Source: Lactuca virosa
Lineage: Eukaryota > Streptophyta > Magnoliopsida > Asterales > Asteraceae
Direction of reading: 5' to 3'
Assembly (NCBI GenBank): GCA_928212115.1
Contig: CAKMRJ010005634.1
Coordinates: 117,334,970-117,398,969, forward strand
DNA: 64,000 nucleotides
Made by a program: the position numbers and the translations under genes. Below, in pieces: positions 21,470 through 33,610 of this stretch. The notes under the pieces are model-generated. The model had not been told where the DNA came from and searched no databases. It saw only the letters and a program-made list of their open reading frames with translations. Each line of letters begins with the position of its first letter. Positions within the stretch are counted from its first letter, which is position 1.

Positions 21470-24217
21470 TGATTATTTTCAGTTGGAGTTATGCAGCTGA
21501 AAGTAGAATGGTTAATAGATAGTATTGGAATGTCGTTTTCTAGGGCAAGGATTGTGCCCTTTCAGTTTACGAGCTCGAAGGACTGAGCAGGCTTGTGACC
21601 CCAAGATCAGGTTGTATTTCCAGCTCGGGGTCAGTTAGTCATCGAGATTGGCGACAGTAGTTCAGCGCTGGTAAGCGCAGGTGGGTCGATATGGCATAAG
21701 TATTTTGTGAGGTTCGGTTCGCCTTTGATCTCTTGTATCGGGTGGTAAGGATTGATTGTGCGATCTATTGCACTTTCGGGATTGTAGACTATGTCTTGGG
21801 AGTGGTTGTAGCCTGTTTTAGGGCAAAGGTTGTTTCAGCTACTACAGTTCAGCTGTGGATGATTGAGTTGGTGAGTGAGTCAGGGTGCGAGACCCTGAAT
21901 GATATGATTTCTAGAGCCGAGAGCGGGAGATTGTTGGAGCACTTTGGGAAGAAGGGTATTATATGGAAGGTCTGCGGACAGGGTCCCACAGGATGGTTAT
22001 TCACCATTGTCAGGATTCAGTAGTTTAATAAGCGTTATTGGTTAACGAAGGAAAACGCCAAGGGAAGTAGCTCGTTGCTGAGATGTTAGTTGGAGCAGCT
22101 ATCTTTTGGACTTCAAGATTGGAGTGTGGGATCATTCAAAAATTAGGGACTGTCGGTTTCACTGGGATTCAAGAAGTGTTCAGCTAGTTCTTAGAAGTGT
22201 GTGATCACTTGTGGTTGGCTAGTAAAGGAGTACTAGTTGGAAAGGTCTAGTTGTCATCAGATCGATCGTTGGAAAGTGAGAAGGATTGGGAATTCTAAAA
22301 TTTTCATGTATTGTGAAGACTTAGTTGAATCTAAGTGGGGGAGAATCGTCCCGGAATGCAGAAGCAGGATCGGTTTTGAAACTGGGATAAGTTACACATC
22401 GTTTTCGGAAAGGAGAACAACCCAAGTGGCTGTTTGGTTTGAAGTTTGTGTGAGTTGGGAGTTCGGTAAAACTCCCCAGCGTGTGAATCACGTCATCTCG
22501 ATGCTTGATAGCAGATTTGGGAATGTTCAGGTTGAACGTCAACCATTGAAAGTTTTGTCTGTTGTTGTTCAGATTACGGTTTCAAGAGGGGTCGGATAGG
22601 CATTAATCAGTGAACCTCCCAGGAAGCAGGAAATTCTCCGAAGGAATTCAAGAGGCGAGAATTGAGAAGCTAGGAACGCGTCACCAATTTCCTAGTGCAG
22701 CGTGCTTACATTTCCTATGTCTTTGGGGTATGTTTCCCCTCAATAGTGGAATAGGCTTTTGATTCATATCGGACTCGGATGTCGGTAACCTTCGCGGTAA
22801 TTGTGGAAGTCCTCTCGGACTAGTTGGTATTAGTAGGAGCGGATCAGTCTCGATCGAGTATGGGCGTTGTGGCAAGTAAGTATGGAGTTAGGGATTCCCA
22901 ATTATGTGCATGGCAATGATGATTCACGTGTATCTGTGGGTATTTAAGGTGGCAATAGAGTTGGTTCGGCATACTCGTGATCAGGTCTGGGTTATAGTCT
23001 AGAAGTTGAATCTAGAGTTCTGCTATCATTCTATTCTGGGGTCGGGTGCGACCAATGTTGCAGGATTTTGCTTGGATAAGCAACTTGTTCTATAGGTGGA
23101 TCGTGTATAGTGGGATTTCAGCATTGTGGCGCAGGTTGGTGTTGTAAATGATGTTGGTTAAGCCTTTTCTTTTGAATAAGGTTGATAGTTTATCAGGAGC
23201 ATGCCAGTCATGAGCTGAGGGCCAGGTAGGGCATACCAGACTCATGCTGAGGGCTCAGAGGAAATCCAGACCTATGCTGAGGGCCTTATAGGGGTATTCC
23301 AGTCATAGGCTGTGGGCCTAGTGATCTTAGTAGTCTATTTCTTCTATTTGAACGCTTTCGGAATGGACATACTGTTGAGATTTGGGTGAGCCGTAATCGT
23401 CCAGGAGGAATCAGAAGATTTTGTGAGAAAGACAAGGGCAGGTCGTTGAACTCCAAGTTATGAGTTTAGACCCGAGTTTCGTATATAGTGGTATACTAAT
23501 CTAGGGTATTCCATCCCGAGGATGACCGGACCCTATGATTGATTGGACCTGATGTGTTTGGTATGCCAACCCGAGGGTTGATTGGGCCAAACATGTGCAT
23601 GATACGAGGGTATTCCATCCTAGGGATGACTGGACCCGTTTTAAGCATGCCTGGTATTCCAGCCCGAGGCTGATTGGGCCAGGTATGAGTGTTCGTGCTT
23701 GAGAGATGATTGTTCTCTGTATGATGGTTCGGGAGTTAAAGGAAGCACTTTCATGTCGGCACTTAAGGGTTCACCTCTCAGTTTGTCTCCCATTGGTCAT
23801 CATATCCTTGGAAATATTGTCATCCTAATTAGCTTTCTCCAGAAGGGTTATCAAGTCTCTTTTGTCCAGTAAAGAGTTCTTGGCAGTAGAGTATTATCTG
23901 TGGTTATGTACTCTGGTAGGGACCTCAAGTTATCAATAGTTGAGTAGCCAGTTGGGAGTTAAGTGCAATGAATTCTACAATGATTCAGAGTGGGCGGTCT
24001 GTCAAGGATACGGACCATCTCGAGACTACGGATTCGGATTGAGTAAATGTGATTATATTGCAAGGGATTCGTTTATCATCAGGTTTCAGAACCCTGCGAG
24101 GGTTGGATACGGTTTCCTTGGAAAGGTTGGGGTATGCTTGTAATTGTGGCCATGAGGTTCAAGTTGATTGGCGTGTAAGGAATGATAAGAAACGATTTCG
24201 AGGACGAAATCAAATTT
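21470..24217 (+). other. degenerate internal region of gypsy element, no pol
   Basis: This 2.7 kb region holds only short frames (for example 21733-22023 and 22237-22599) with no recognisable domain. Two minisatellite-like patches occur: 23205-23325 (GAGGGC...CCAGAC words) and 23500-23690 (GGTATTCCA...GATTGGGCC words). They resemble the arrays inside the LTRs. The region ends GAGGACGAAAT and the PPT, as is usual for Tekay-type elements. Confidence 0.6.
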
Positions 24218-24231
24218 AAGTGGGGGAGAGT
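24218..24231 (+). other. polypurine tract of gypsy element
   Basis: AAGTGGGGGAGAGT stands directly before the 3' LTR start TGTAACATC. Confidence 0.88.
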
Positions 24232-27182
24232 TGTAACATCTTGTTTTAAATAGATTGATTAAATAATAAATCAGGAACCTCAGGAAGTAATTATTATGAT
24301 TATTTTATATTATTAGAGCTCAAAATTAAATAATAATTAGTGGAGTGTTGGTTTCGGGGAGCCAAATGACAATATTTGAATCTCTAGGGGTTAAAGTGTG
24401 ATTGTGGGACTTAATTTGTAAAGATTTTCATAAGTCAAGGGCTGATTGGTAACATTTTGGACTTGAATTGTAAGGATTTGTAAAGGAGGGGTTGTTTTGG
24501 AATTATTGGACTCATATTGAAAAGAATTATGGGAGCAAAGATCAAAGTGTAAGTATTGGACTTGATTTGAAAGGAATTTCAGAGGGCAGGGTTGAAAAAG
24601 GTAAAGTATGGGCTGAGTTTGAAAGAAAAGAGGGAGGGGAGGGGCTAAAGGTGGCATTATGGGATAAGTTTGATGAGGGTGGTCGGGTATATATCCTACC
24701 GAGTAACCCTAACCCTAACTGTGAGTCCAGCCGCCACGGCGCCACCTCCACTCTCGTGATTTCCGACGCCTCACCACCACCTCCGTTGAGGTAGCCGCCG
24801 CCGCTAAGGCCGAAGATGCGAGCCACCAGCCACGTTGCTGCCGACGGTTGAAGAATCGAAGAGTGGGGTGTTGGACGTCGGGGCAGAAGAGATTGAGGGA
24901 ACGAATCGACGCCGCTGCCTTGTTCTTCGCCGGAGGGTGAACGCCTCCTCGTCTCCGTTTCTTTCTGTTGTTGAACTATCACCACCGATGTCGCTAGCGT
25001 CGTCGAACGCCACAGTGTTGCTGCCGTAAGAGCCGCTGCTGTCACCGATGGTGTTGTTTCTGCCGCCGGCGTCAACCACCAATCCGTTGAAGACTAAGTT
25101 GGTACCCGTTTCCCATGGATAGCTTACTCAGAAGTGACATTGTGTTCGCGTGTTGCTTGGTTGAGACTCAAGAAGACTCGCCACCACCGTGGGGTGGTGG
25201 TTGTCAACGCAAGATCGCCGCCAGCCGCCACTAGGTGGCTGTGTATGGGTGTTTAATCTAGTGTGTGTGTGTGCTTCAGTTGTGTTTCACAAGCTGATGG
25301 GTGTCTCGGGTTGCTGCTGCCGGAAAATACCTAAGAAAAACCACCATGGCTGTCGGCCATGGTGGCTGCCGCCTCAAGGACAACCATGGCGGGTGTGTAT
25401 GCTGATGTATGGTGTTAATTTCGTGTGTGTGTGTTATTTGGTTTTTGGGTTGTAAATTGTATTGTAATCTGCCGGAATAATAATAGAATAATCCATAACC
25501 ACCACCGGCCGCCGTGTCGGGTGGCGGTGTGCTTTGATTGCATTTGGACCTCGTTTGGATGGTTGGACAAGGGACTACTAAACCCTAATGGGCCAAAAGA
25601 AACCCTAATCGGCCCAAAGAGACCCCAATGGACCTAATAAAACCCTAATGGACCCAATAAGGCCCAAAGTGACCTAGAAACTCAACCAATTGACTAATGG
25701 GCTAGTATTGGGTTGGGAAAACCCCTAATTAGGGTTTTGGAAAACCCTAAGAGCATAAAACCCTAATTGTGGAAATTGTTTGGGACACACACACGAGAAT
25801 TAATTATTCAACTTAAAATAATAATTAATAATCATTGGCAAACTAACTTAGCAATAATGGACTTAATGGATTAAGTCCTTTAGGGGTTAAGTAAGAAACA
25901 CTTAACCCTAATCATCATTTCATGTGAAAGCCCTAATCTCACTCGGGCTTTGAATTGGGGCTTTGGCGATTGGACTATTGATGGGTTATCCAAGAACAAG
26001 TTATTGGACCAAAGTAATTATATGGGCTTTCGGATAAGGCCCATGTGAGGACTTGGGCCCAATTTGGAAAATTGGGCCATAGATAGGCCATAATTGGGCC
26101 TTTATGATTATGTGATAATGGGCCATGGGAATTTGGATTGGAATAATTGGATGGGCCTTAAGGAAAGACCATGTAGAGGTCTGGGCCCAATTTGGAAAAT
26201 CGGGCCATATGTTGGGCTTTGGCCCCTTATTTTACTTTTGGGCTTTTGTAGTGTGAGTTGGAACTTGAGCTTGGAACCCAATTATTAATTGGGTATTGTT
26301 TGATGTTGACAGTTCGGGAATCTGTCAACCAGCAGCGGGAGCTTTACCTGCGGGACTTCAGCAGTGCCAAGTGAGTTATCCTTACTATACTAAGGGGTCT
26401 AAGGCACCAAGGCCGGCCCATTGGATATGTTATCCTAGCAGTGGTTATGTTGAGTATCAGTTAGTGTTGCATGCTAGTGGTTATGCCAGTTAGGTAGATC
26501 TGTAGGACTACCTGTGTTGTTATATGAATATCTGCATGCTCAGTAGTTATGTTATATGTTGATATGTTATGTGGGATGGGTTGAGGTGATACTGCTCCGT
26601 GCAGTAACCAACAAACCCGGGGAGCATTCCAGATACGGGCTAAGGGAGACTCGTACTGTGGGCTCGATGGCAATCCAGATGTGAGTTGTGGGCCCGGAAG
26701 GCAATCCAGACTCACACTGTGGTCCCAGTGGAAATCTAGTGGGTGGAGCATTCCAGATACGAGCTGATGGAGACTCGTACTATGGGCTCGATGGTAATCC
26801 AGATGTGAGCTGTGGGCCCGGTAGGCAATCCAGACTCACACTGTGGGCCCAGGGGTAATCCAGTCTGTAAAACTGTGGACCCATTATATGTTGTTCAGTT
26901 TGTTATGTTATGATGTTGCTGACATGGTTATGTGGACTGTATGTGTATCGGTATTTTGGGGGTAACTCACTAAGCTTTCGGGCTTACAGTTTCAATTTAT
27001 TGTTTCAGGTACATCAGGAGATCGTGGCAAGGCAAAGGCGTGATCGTACAGCTCCTCACTTTTTATGACTTTGTTTCTGGGATACTCTGATATGATACAT
27101 TTTGAAAACAAGTTTGTAATAGTTAATGAATTCGAAATGTTTTTTTAAAGTTTAAATTGGCTTGAATTTTATGGGTGTTACA
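24232..27182 (+). repeat. 3' LTR of gypsy element (intact reference copy)
   Basis: The 2,951-bp LTR runs from TGTAACATC to GTTACA. In order it has an AT-rich start, a GC-rich gene-like block (24700-25560), telo-boxes AAACCCTAA (25578-25775), TGGGCC words (25940-26260), a donor-like site at 26371, the GGCAATCCAG minisatellite (26610-26870), the conserved CTCACTAAGCTT block and an acceptor-like TTTCAG at 27003-27008. It provides the empty sites for the insertions at 7218, 8914 and 17095. Confidence 0.93.
25578..26260 (+). promoter_or_regulatory. telo-box plus site II (TGGGCC) cluster in LTR
   Basis: At least five AAACCCTAA and one reverse TTAGGGTTT lie in 25578-25775, followed by about ten TGGGCC/GGCCCA words to 26260. 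The other LTR has the same pattern at 8030-8760. In Arabidopsis the telo-box and the site II word act together in promoters of ribosomal-protein and cell-cycle genes; the role here is inference. Confidence 0.6.
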
Positions 27183-27183
27183 G

Positions 27184-27814
27184 CTGTTGTATGGACGGAA
27201 CTGCCGCACCCCAGTCTGTTGGGGAGAGGTTGGCCACAGGGTGATGGGTCGGACCGAGGTAGTCCTGCAGACTACCGAGATGATTTAGCAGATCAGACAG
27301 CGGTTGCAGACCGCACAAAGTCGGCAGAAGAGTTACGCCGACCAGCTTCGATCTGAGTTGGAGTTTCAGGTAGGTAACATGGTATTCCTGAAGGTCTCAC
27401 CCTGGAAGGGTGTGATTCGCTTCAGGAAGTGGGGGAATTTGGGTCCCCGATATATCGGGCCATTCAGGATCATTGTGAGGGTTGGCAAGGTGGCGTATAG
27501 ACTGGATCTCCCAGAGGAGCTTAGTTAGATCCACAACACTTTCCATGTTTCACAGTTGTGGAAGTGCATTCTGGACGAGGAGCGCGATAGTGTCATTATA
27601 TGATATTCAGGTCGATGAGCCCCTGAATTACGTGGAGAGGCCAGTGGATGTCCTTTAGAGGAAGGTAAAGGTTCTACGCAACAAGGAAGTACCTTTGGTA
27701 AAGGTACAGTGGGAGCACAGGAGGGGATCCGAGTAGAAGTGGGAGCCGGAGGCAGAGATGTGGGAGCACTATCCAGAATTGTTCGCCAGAGCAAACTTCG
27801 AGCACGAAGTCTAG
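27184..27814 (+). pseudogene. Tekay chromovirus integrase C-terminus and chromodomain (broken)
   Basis: The frame from 27184 reads LLYGRNCRTPVCW, then QTAQSRQKSYADQ and the GPY/F-type region FRKWGNLGPRYIGPF, which is the integrase C-terminal domain. A chromodomain follows in a shifted frame (V-K-V-Q-W-E-H ... W-E-P-E-A-E-M) and ends at TAG 27812. I count four internal TAG stops and one frameshift between about 27530 and 27610. Chromodomains of this class bind methylated histone H3 and guide integration into heterochromatin. The 5' part of pol is separated by the gypsy insertion. Confidence 0.93.
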
Positions 27815-27831
27815 TTCAAGTGGGGGAGAAT

Positions 27832-29495
27832 TGTAACACCCCAACTCCCAGAAGCTTGGAAAGTGGTTCTTGTGAAGAAGGCTTTGAAGTCTAAGGAGCT
27901 TGGAGCAAAGGAAAGCTTTTGGATCTGACTCTACTTCATCTTGGCATCATTTTGAAGGTAACAAGTCATTACCTTGACTTCCCTCTATCTAGATCTCTCC
28001 ATGATTAAGTTTAGGGCCATTTTGGCATATATGTGAACCATTTCAGGTATTGGTCATGATCTGAAGTTATAACTTCAGATATGGGCTTCTCTATGTCCCT
28101 ATAGCCATAAAGTTATCTGATTTAGCAAGCTTGGGCCTTTCTCTTTGGGTTAAACCTTTCCCTTAGCATGGATTTGGCATTTAGGACCATGCATGTACGT
28201 AAAGTTTGCAACTTTACGTGGAAACCATGTCCTAGGAGGTTAGATCTGCAATATGGAGCTTTGGGGTGGCTTAAAAACGTCTGGATAAGAAATGGACTAC
28301 ATGAACTCGACGAGTCGCATAGCCGACTCGGCGAGTCGGATGAAGATTTCCCGTATTTGATTATGCATGAACTCGGCGAGTCAGTAAGAGGACTCGACGA
28401 GTCATTTGGGGTTTTCCCCGACATCTGGACACGAATGGACTCGACGAGTCGGTTGGAAACTTGGCGAGTCAATTAGGGTTTTGGTGATTTCTGAGTTCTT
28501 AAGGAACTCGATGAGTTGCTAGCTGCACTCGACGAGTCGGGTCAACATGGAATGTTGACTTTGACCATTGACTTTGAATTTAACCAAGGGTTGACCAGTT
28601 CGACTTCTGGGGGTATTTTGGTAATTTGGGAATTTTCGGAAGTGGATCATTGGTGGATGTAGGTGTTGAACTTGGAGCTGCATTTGGTGGAGTTTGACTT
28701 TATCACTTCGAGCTACTTGTGAGGTGAGTTCTTATCACTATATCAAATAGGGTCTACGGCACCAAGGACGACCCATTATGATTTGTATCCTGGTTATAGG
28801 ATGTTTGCTATGTTAGTGATCGGTTAGATCAGTATCCTGGTTATAGGATGGTTGTTATGTTAATGATCGGTTAGATCGGTATCCTGGTTATAGGATGGTT
28901 GCCATGTTAGTGATCTCATAGATCTGAAGGACTATCTGTACATGCTAGCTAGCGCATGATATTTATGTGTACATGTTTGTTGGGTTGGGGGATTGGGTTG
29001 AGGCAAGTCTTGCTCTATGCTATAGGCCAAGATACCTAGGGCGGACCGGATAGACTGCATACCCGGTTAGGGCATACTAGTCAGGCCGAAGGCCCGGCGA
29101 GCGGTCCGGATAGGCTAAAGGCCCTGAGAGGCGGTCCAGACGTGTCGAAGGCTCGGAGAGCGGTCTAGATAGACTGAAGGCCTGTGAGGCGGTCCAGTTA
29201 GACTGATGGCTCATTATGCATGCTATATTTGTTTATATGATATGATTATGATTGTATGGCGTTGCTATTTTGGGGGAACTCACTAAGCTTCGGGCTTACA
29301 GTTGTTGATTTTGTTTCAGGTACTTCTGATGATCGAGGGAAGGCGAATGCATGATCGTACACCTCCTTATGTTTTCATGATTTGATTCTGGGATACTCTG
29401 ACATTATACTATTTTAAAAACAAGTTTTGTAATAATCATTGGTTTTGAAATGCTTTAAAATTTTTAAATTTGGCATGATTTTTATGGATGTTACA
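27832..29495 (+). repeat. 3' LTR of Tekay chromovirus
   Basis: The 1,664-bp LTR runs from TGTAACACCCC to GTTACA, preceded by the PPT AAGTGGGGGAGAAT. It carries an ACTCGNCGAGT cluster at 28305-28537, a donor-like GAG/GTGAG at 28724, a minisatellite with GAAGGCC...GCGGTCC words (29030-29215) and an acceptor-like TTTCAG (29314-29319). The right flank starts TTGCA. Confidence 0.92.
28305..28537. repeat. ACTCGNCGAGT word cluster
   Basis: About eight copies of ACTCG(A/G)CGAGT or one-base variants lie in 233 bp. The word is a near-palindrome around its central base. The same word fills 63335-63775 (minus-strand LTR of the same family) and also occurs in the copia leader at 9769-9851. Confidence 0.93.
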
Positions 29496-30956
29496 TTGCA
29501 TGTGTTGTTACCCTTTCTAATTGACCGTATCTTAAAAGCCCTTAAAACAAATGACTTAAATCACATGTTGAATGGTCTACATGCATTATCAAATTCTGCA
29601 TCATCCATCACATTACTAACTTAGAATCCCATTCCATTCACCATAAAAATACAGATCATTTTGTATGTATAATTAGAACAAACCTGAATTCGAGGTAACT
29701 TCATAACTTTAATACTTTCTCTCTTAAATTAGCCCCTTCTGGCCAATCTAATCTGCCCTTTCGAACACACTTCTCTGCATCTCGGTTGTACATACACAAA
29801 TAAATAAACAAAACAACTTATTGGCAAGAAATAATAATAACAAGAATTAGGTATCTTTTCTCTTCTACAGAAAAAACATGAATAATAGATTTCAAGGAGC
29901 AAGTTTGATTTCAATCAGATTTCATATAATATCATAACATATATTATACATACCACCTAGGAGGCTATCAAGAGTAGTAGAGTAGAGTTAGATCTCTCCA
30001 ATGGATCGTATCTTAAAAGCCCTTACAACAGATGAATCAAATCCCTTGTTGAAAGGTCTACATGTTGCATAATCAAATTATACATAATAATTTAGAATCC
30101 ATTTAATTCACCATAAAAACATTAAAAAAGGGATCAAATCATTTTTATGTATAATTAACAAACCTGAAGCTGAGGTAGCTTCATCTTGTCCAAGTCCAAA
30201 CAAAAACACAATTAGGAATCAAGGGTGGGTTCAATTGCTTGGATGGAATGGAATCAGTTATCACATTCCATCATCACATACCCTGGAGACATAAGAAGTA
30301 TGTTTCGGGCTTCAAATCAATGTCTATCAGAGTGAAAAACGTCATCAGTTGTTATGAAATCAACAAAGAAAAAATTAAACATTTTAACCTAAAATTGTGG
30401 AACATCAGTGAAACTCTAGATGTGAAAATGAATGAATTACTTGGAAATAGTTATCCAGATCTATGCAGACGTAACAATGCAGGTAGTGAAACTATAATGT
30501 AGATGTACTATGTAGCAGAAGAATGAAAGAAATTGAGATCCAATTTTAGGAAATCAACAAACAAATGATATATAAACATTAAAGTTGAGTAGTATTGAAA
30601 GTGATTGTCGAAAACATACCTGGAGTCTTGAATCAACGATGGTGGGGGTGGGGGTGGCTAGAATCGGCGATGTTGGGGGTGGGAGTGGCGGGTTGAAATT
30701 AGGGTAAAATGTTTTAGTAGGAGAATTTGGGAGGGAGGCATCGGTGAACGAAAATATAAAGAGGGGATTCAAAAGTAGCGAAAATATAGGAGGGAACTTA
30801 TAATTGGCGATGGATCTATCTTAAATTACCGAGTAGAATTTAGAGTTTATGGAGCATGGTAATTTTCGTAGCCAATCCCTAGCAAATCGATCGCTGATTA
30901 GCTAGGGATATTTTTCGTCGCTAATTTCGTCGCTGATACCTCATTTTCTAGTAGTG
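29496..30956 (-). mobile_element. CACTA (En/Spm-type) element, one terminus
   Basis: On the minus strand the sequence starts at 30956 with CACTACTAGAAAATG, the CACTA terminal inverted repeat. Subterminal GCGACGAAA-like words and a short inverted repeat (30870-30905) follow, as is typical of plant CACTA ends. No transposase frame is present. The other end is missing; the Tekay LTR ends at 29495, so the Tekay element probably inserted into this CACTA element. A diverged direct repeat of ~182 bp lies inside (29523-29704 and 30003-30184). Confidence 0.75.
29523..30184. repeat. diverged direct repeat, two ~182-bp units 480 bp apart
   Basis: Both units begin with CGTATCTTAAAAGCCCTTA and end near ACAAACCTGAA(T/G) and GAGGTA(A/G)CTTCAT. 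They are clearly related but have many substitutions. I do not recognise their content. Confidence 0.8.
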
Positions 30957-31230
30957 ATGGCTCACGACTTCCATCAGAAACACCAACCCAAAATCTTCAT
31001 TTTTGTCTCCGACTTTGCAAAATAAAAGTACTTCGGAAATGTCATTCAGGAATATGTACAAACGATGACAGCTCCACCGCAACACTATCCAACATCTACG
31101 TGATGTTTGATCTTGTTGGAAGATAATGTTCATAGTCACAACAAGTTGTTAATATTACTTTTAATAGTAGGGTCCTTTTGAGTTACACAAAAGAAATATT
31201 TAAGCAATATTTGAAGAAAAAAAATATAGG

Positions 31231-32967
31231 TGTAACATTCTGATCTTTGAGGTACTAAAATTCCAAGTATTTTTGCATTTTGGAAGTGGGTCACGACATG
31301 AGGTATGCACCGTCACGTCGTGAGATGACCTTGATTCGTGGATGCGTATTTTTTGGGTGTCCCGATGTGACCATGTATTGCTCACGACGTGGCAACCACC
31401 TGATGGCCATAAAACCCTAATTTTTGGGTATTTAAAGGAATGAGGAGGCTAGGGTTGTTCATCCTCATCCTCCCTCACTCTCTAACCTCAAGAAACCCTA
31501 ATCATAACCCTCTTGGTGATTCTTAGACATTTTGGTACATTTGTTAGCTTGAAGAAGAAGAGAAGAAGGAGAAGAAGGTATTCTAATGGTGGATTTTGCA
31601 AGGAAGCATCATCATCATCATCATCATCATCTCATATTCATGTTGGATCTTTGTAAGTGTTAAAGGCTAAAAATGTATTACCCTATGTTGCTATATCTAG
31701 GATTTTGTCCTATTTTTCTCATGTTTGAGGAAGCTTGAGTGGAAGGGATCCATAAAGTTAGCTACTTTATAGAATCTAAGGGTCCCTTGAGCACTATAAG
31801 GTCTAGATCTAGAAGTTGGTGAAGTATTAGAGTCATGCATGAGAGTTTTGGTGCCATCTTTCTACTTTTGACCTATAATGGATTGAGCACATGCATGGAG
31901 CATGCATGTCCATAAAGTAAACAATTTTGTTGGACCTTTGGAGTCCCATTAAGCTTCTGGAAAAATTTGGGTTTGGAGACTTAATGTTTTAAGGACTCGA
32001 ATCATTAAGGAGATGGTTCATACTGAAGTCACGACGTGACACTGGAGGTATCACGATGTGACCAAGAAAGGATCTTGCATTCGAGGTGTTCTGTATTCCC
32101 ACGATGTGACCAAGAATGGCTCACGTCGTAACTTATGCTGACTGGGTTGCCCGTGACTGAGTGGCTGAGTTGGAACGAGTTAAGTGGAATAGAAATGAGT
32201 GAGCTCTCACGACGTGACCAAGGGTTGGTCACAACGTGAGACTCAATGTTGAGGTTATTGACCGTTGACTTTGACTTTGTGTGTTAACTCATTGACCTGG
32301 TTTGACTTTGGTCAAATTAGCTAGTTTTGGAGATTAGACTAAGGTGAGACATATTGGATTTAATAGGTGTGTCACATTGCCATTCGTGTGGTAATAACTG
32401 TGTGGTTAGCTGATTTCGTGAGACAGTTGAGTCATCTCACTATACTCGTGGGTCGAAGGCACCAATATCGGCCTACTGGAATGTGTTATGTAGAATGCTA
32501 GTTGTCTTTGTGACTCTTACATATATGTTTGGGTTGAAACAAACCCAGGGGCTAGGCCCACTATTGTATGATTGGGTTGAAATATACCCCAGGGTTGGGC
32601 CCGCTGGTATGTATTGGGTTGAAATATACCCCAAGGCTGGGCCTATTGGTATGTATTGGGTTGAAACATACCCCAAGGCTGATACCACTGATTTGTATGG
32701 CATGTGGTATTTTGGGGAAAACTTAATAAGATTTGTGCTTACGGTTTTGTGGTTAACATTTCAGGTACTTCTTGATCGAAAGGGAAGGGTCCGGCGTGAT
32801 CGCACACTATCCCCCTTATGATTTTTGCATCGATGATCTTCGACTCTGATATTTATGATCTAATAGTTTTGATACATTTTGTATTACCATGGTTTTGAGA
32901 CACTTGATGTATGGTTTGAATGATTTTAAAAATGAAAAAACTTTATCATTGTTTTTTGGTCGTTACA
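31231..32967 (+). mobile_element. solo LTR of a Ty3/gypsy element (TSD ATAGG)
   Basis: The 1,737-bp LTR runs from TGTAACATTC to CGTTACA. Perfect ATAGG copies flank it (31226-31230 and 32968-32972). There is no internal region. CACGACGTG-type words lie at 31285-31395 and 32020-32240, an ATC microsatellite at 31606-31631, a GGGTTGAAATATACCCCA minisatellite at 32525-32690 and an acceptor-like TTTCAG at 32759-32764. It shares its words with the LTRs at 38632 and 60797. Confidence 0.94.
32525..32690. repeat. minisatellite, TGGGTTGAAATATACCCCA units
   Basis: Four imperfect units of about 45 bp each contain GGTTGAAA(T/C)A and TACCCC with GGGCC words. The unit is partly self-complementary (TGGGTT...ACCCCA). 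It lies inside the intron-like part of the solo LTR. Confidence 0.85.
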
Positions 32968-33597
32968 ATAGGGATCTAGTTTGTTAATTAATCAAGTGTA
33001 TAACTAATTAATAGAAACTTGTAGACTTAAGGGGTTTAAGTGTAAAGATTTGAAAATCAAATCTTATTGATAGTTACTAACCTTATGGATAATTATTTAG
33101 CGACTAAGTTATTATCTAATAGATATTCCTAAACCTCCCCTATAAATAGTGGGGTGTGTGGCCGGATTTATCATCTCATTCCAAGTAAAGGAACCATAAA
33201 AAAGTTACTAATCCCTTTATCTCTCTTCTCTCCCTCTACACAATGTCGACGACGCAGGGTTCCTGCTTGTGTGTGCGGCGCGTCTGTCATATTCAACCTT
33301 CGTGTTCATGGTCTCCACGAGTAAGGAGAGGTGCCAAAATTTTTTGGATATATTCTTTAGTACGACTACAAAAGAGGAATCTTAGTTTGGACTCTTAACA
33401 ATCCTCTCTCCATCAAGCCGAAGAAGGTTTTAAAGGCTTCAAGGGAATGTTTGCTTTATTCCTTCTGTGTATTTTTTTGCTGCTTAAGATTGGTTGAACA
33501 TGAATCTACTTTGGTTTATGGGATTATTGTTTTGTATTGCCTCCACTACCTCTTTGTGACCTTTTATATGTTTGTTTGTATCCTTATAACTCAATGG

Positions 33598-33610
33598 TGG
33601 TATCAGAGCC
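33598..33610 (+). other. primer-binding site of truncated copia element
   Basis: TGGTATCAGAGCC lies a few bases after the presumed LTR end at 33593. Confidence 0.85.

Larger units (their letters stand above)
7219..27182 (+). mobile_element. large Ty3/gypsy derivative, pol lost (host of three nested insertions)
   Basis: The 5' LTR pieces (7219-8914, 16545-17095, 19999-20219), the PBS (20223), a 4-kb internal region (20220-24231), the PPT (24218-24231) and the 3' LTR (24232-27182, 2,951 bp) form one element. The internal region has only a broken gag start and no pol. It is inserted into the pol gene of a Tekay element (27183 onward). Its left end and left TSD lie outside the window, beyond the minus-strand copia insertion. 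The right flank starts GCTGT. Confidence 0.9.
31114..33593 (+). repeat. copia-type 5' LTR, split by a solo gypsy LTR
   Basis: A TGTTGG start at 31114, a TATA box TATAAATA at 33141-33148 and an end at about 33593 just before a PBS define an LTR of about 740 bp once the nested 31231-32967 insertion and one ATAGG copy are set aside. No matching 3' LTR and no coding region follow, so the element is truncated. The start is the least certain boundary. Confidence 0.6.

Noticed and set aside
22237..22599. 120-aa frame in the gypsy interior
   Set aside because: No domain recognised, no conserved partner, and it lies in a degenerate internal region.
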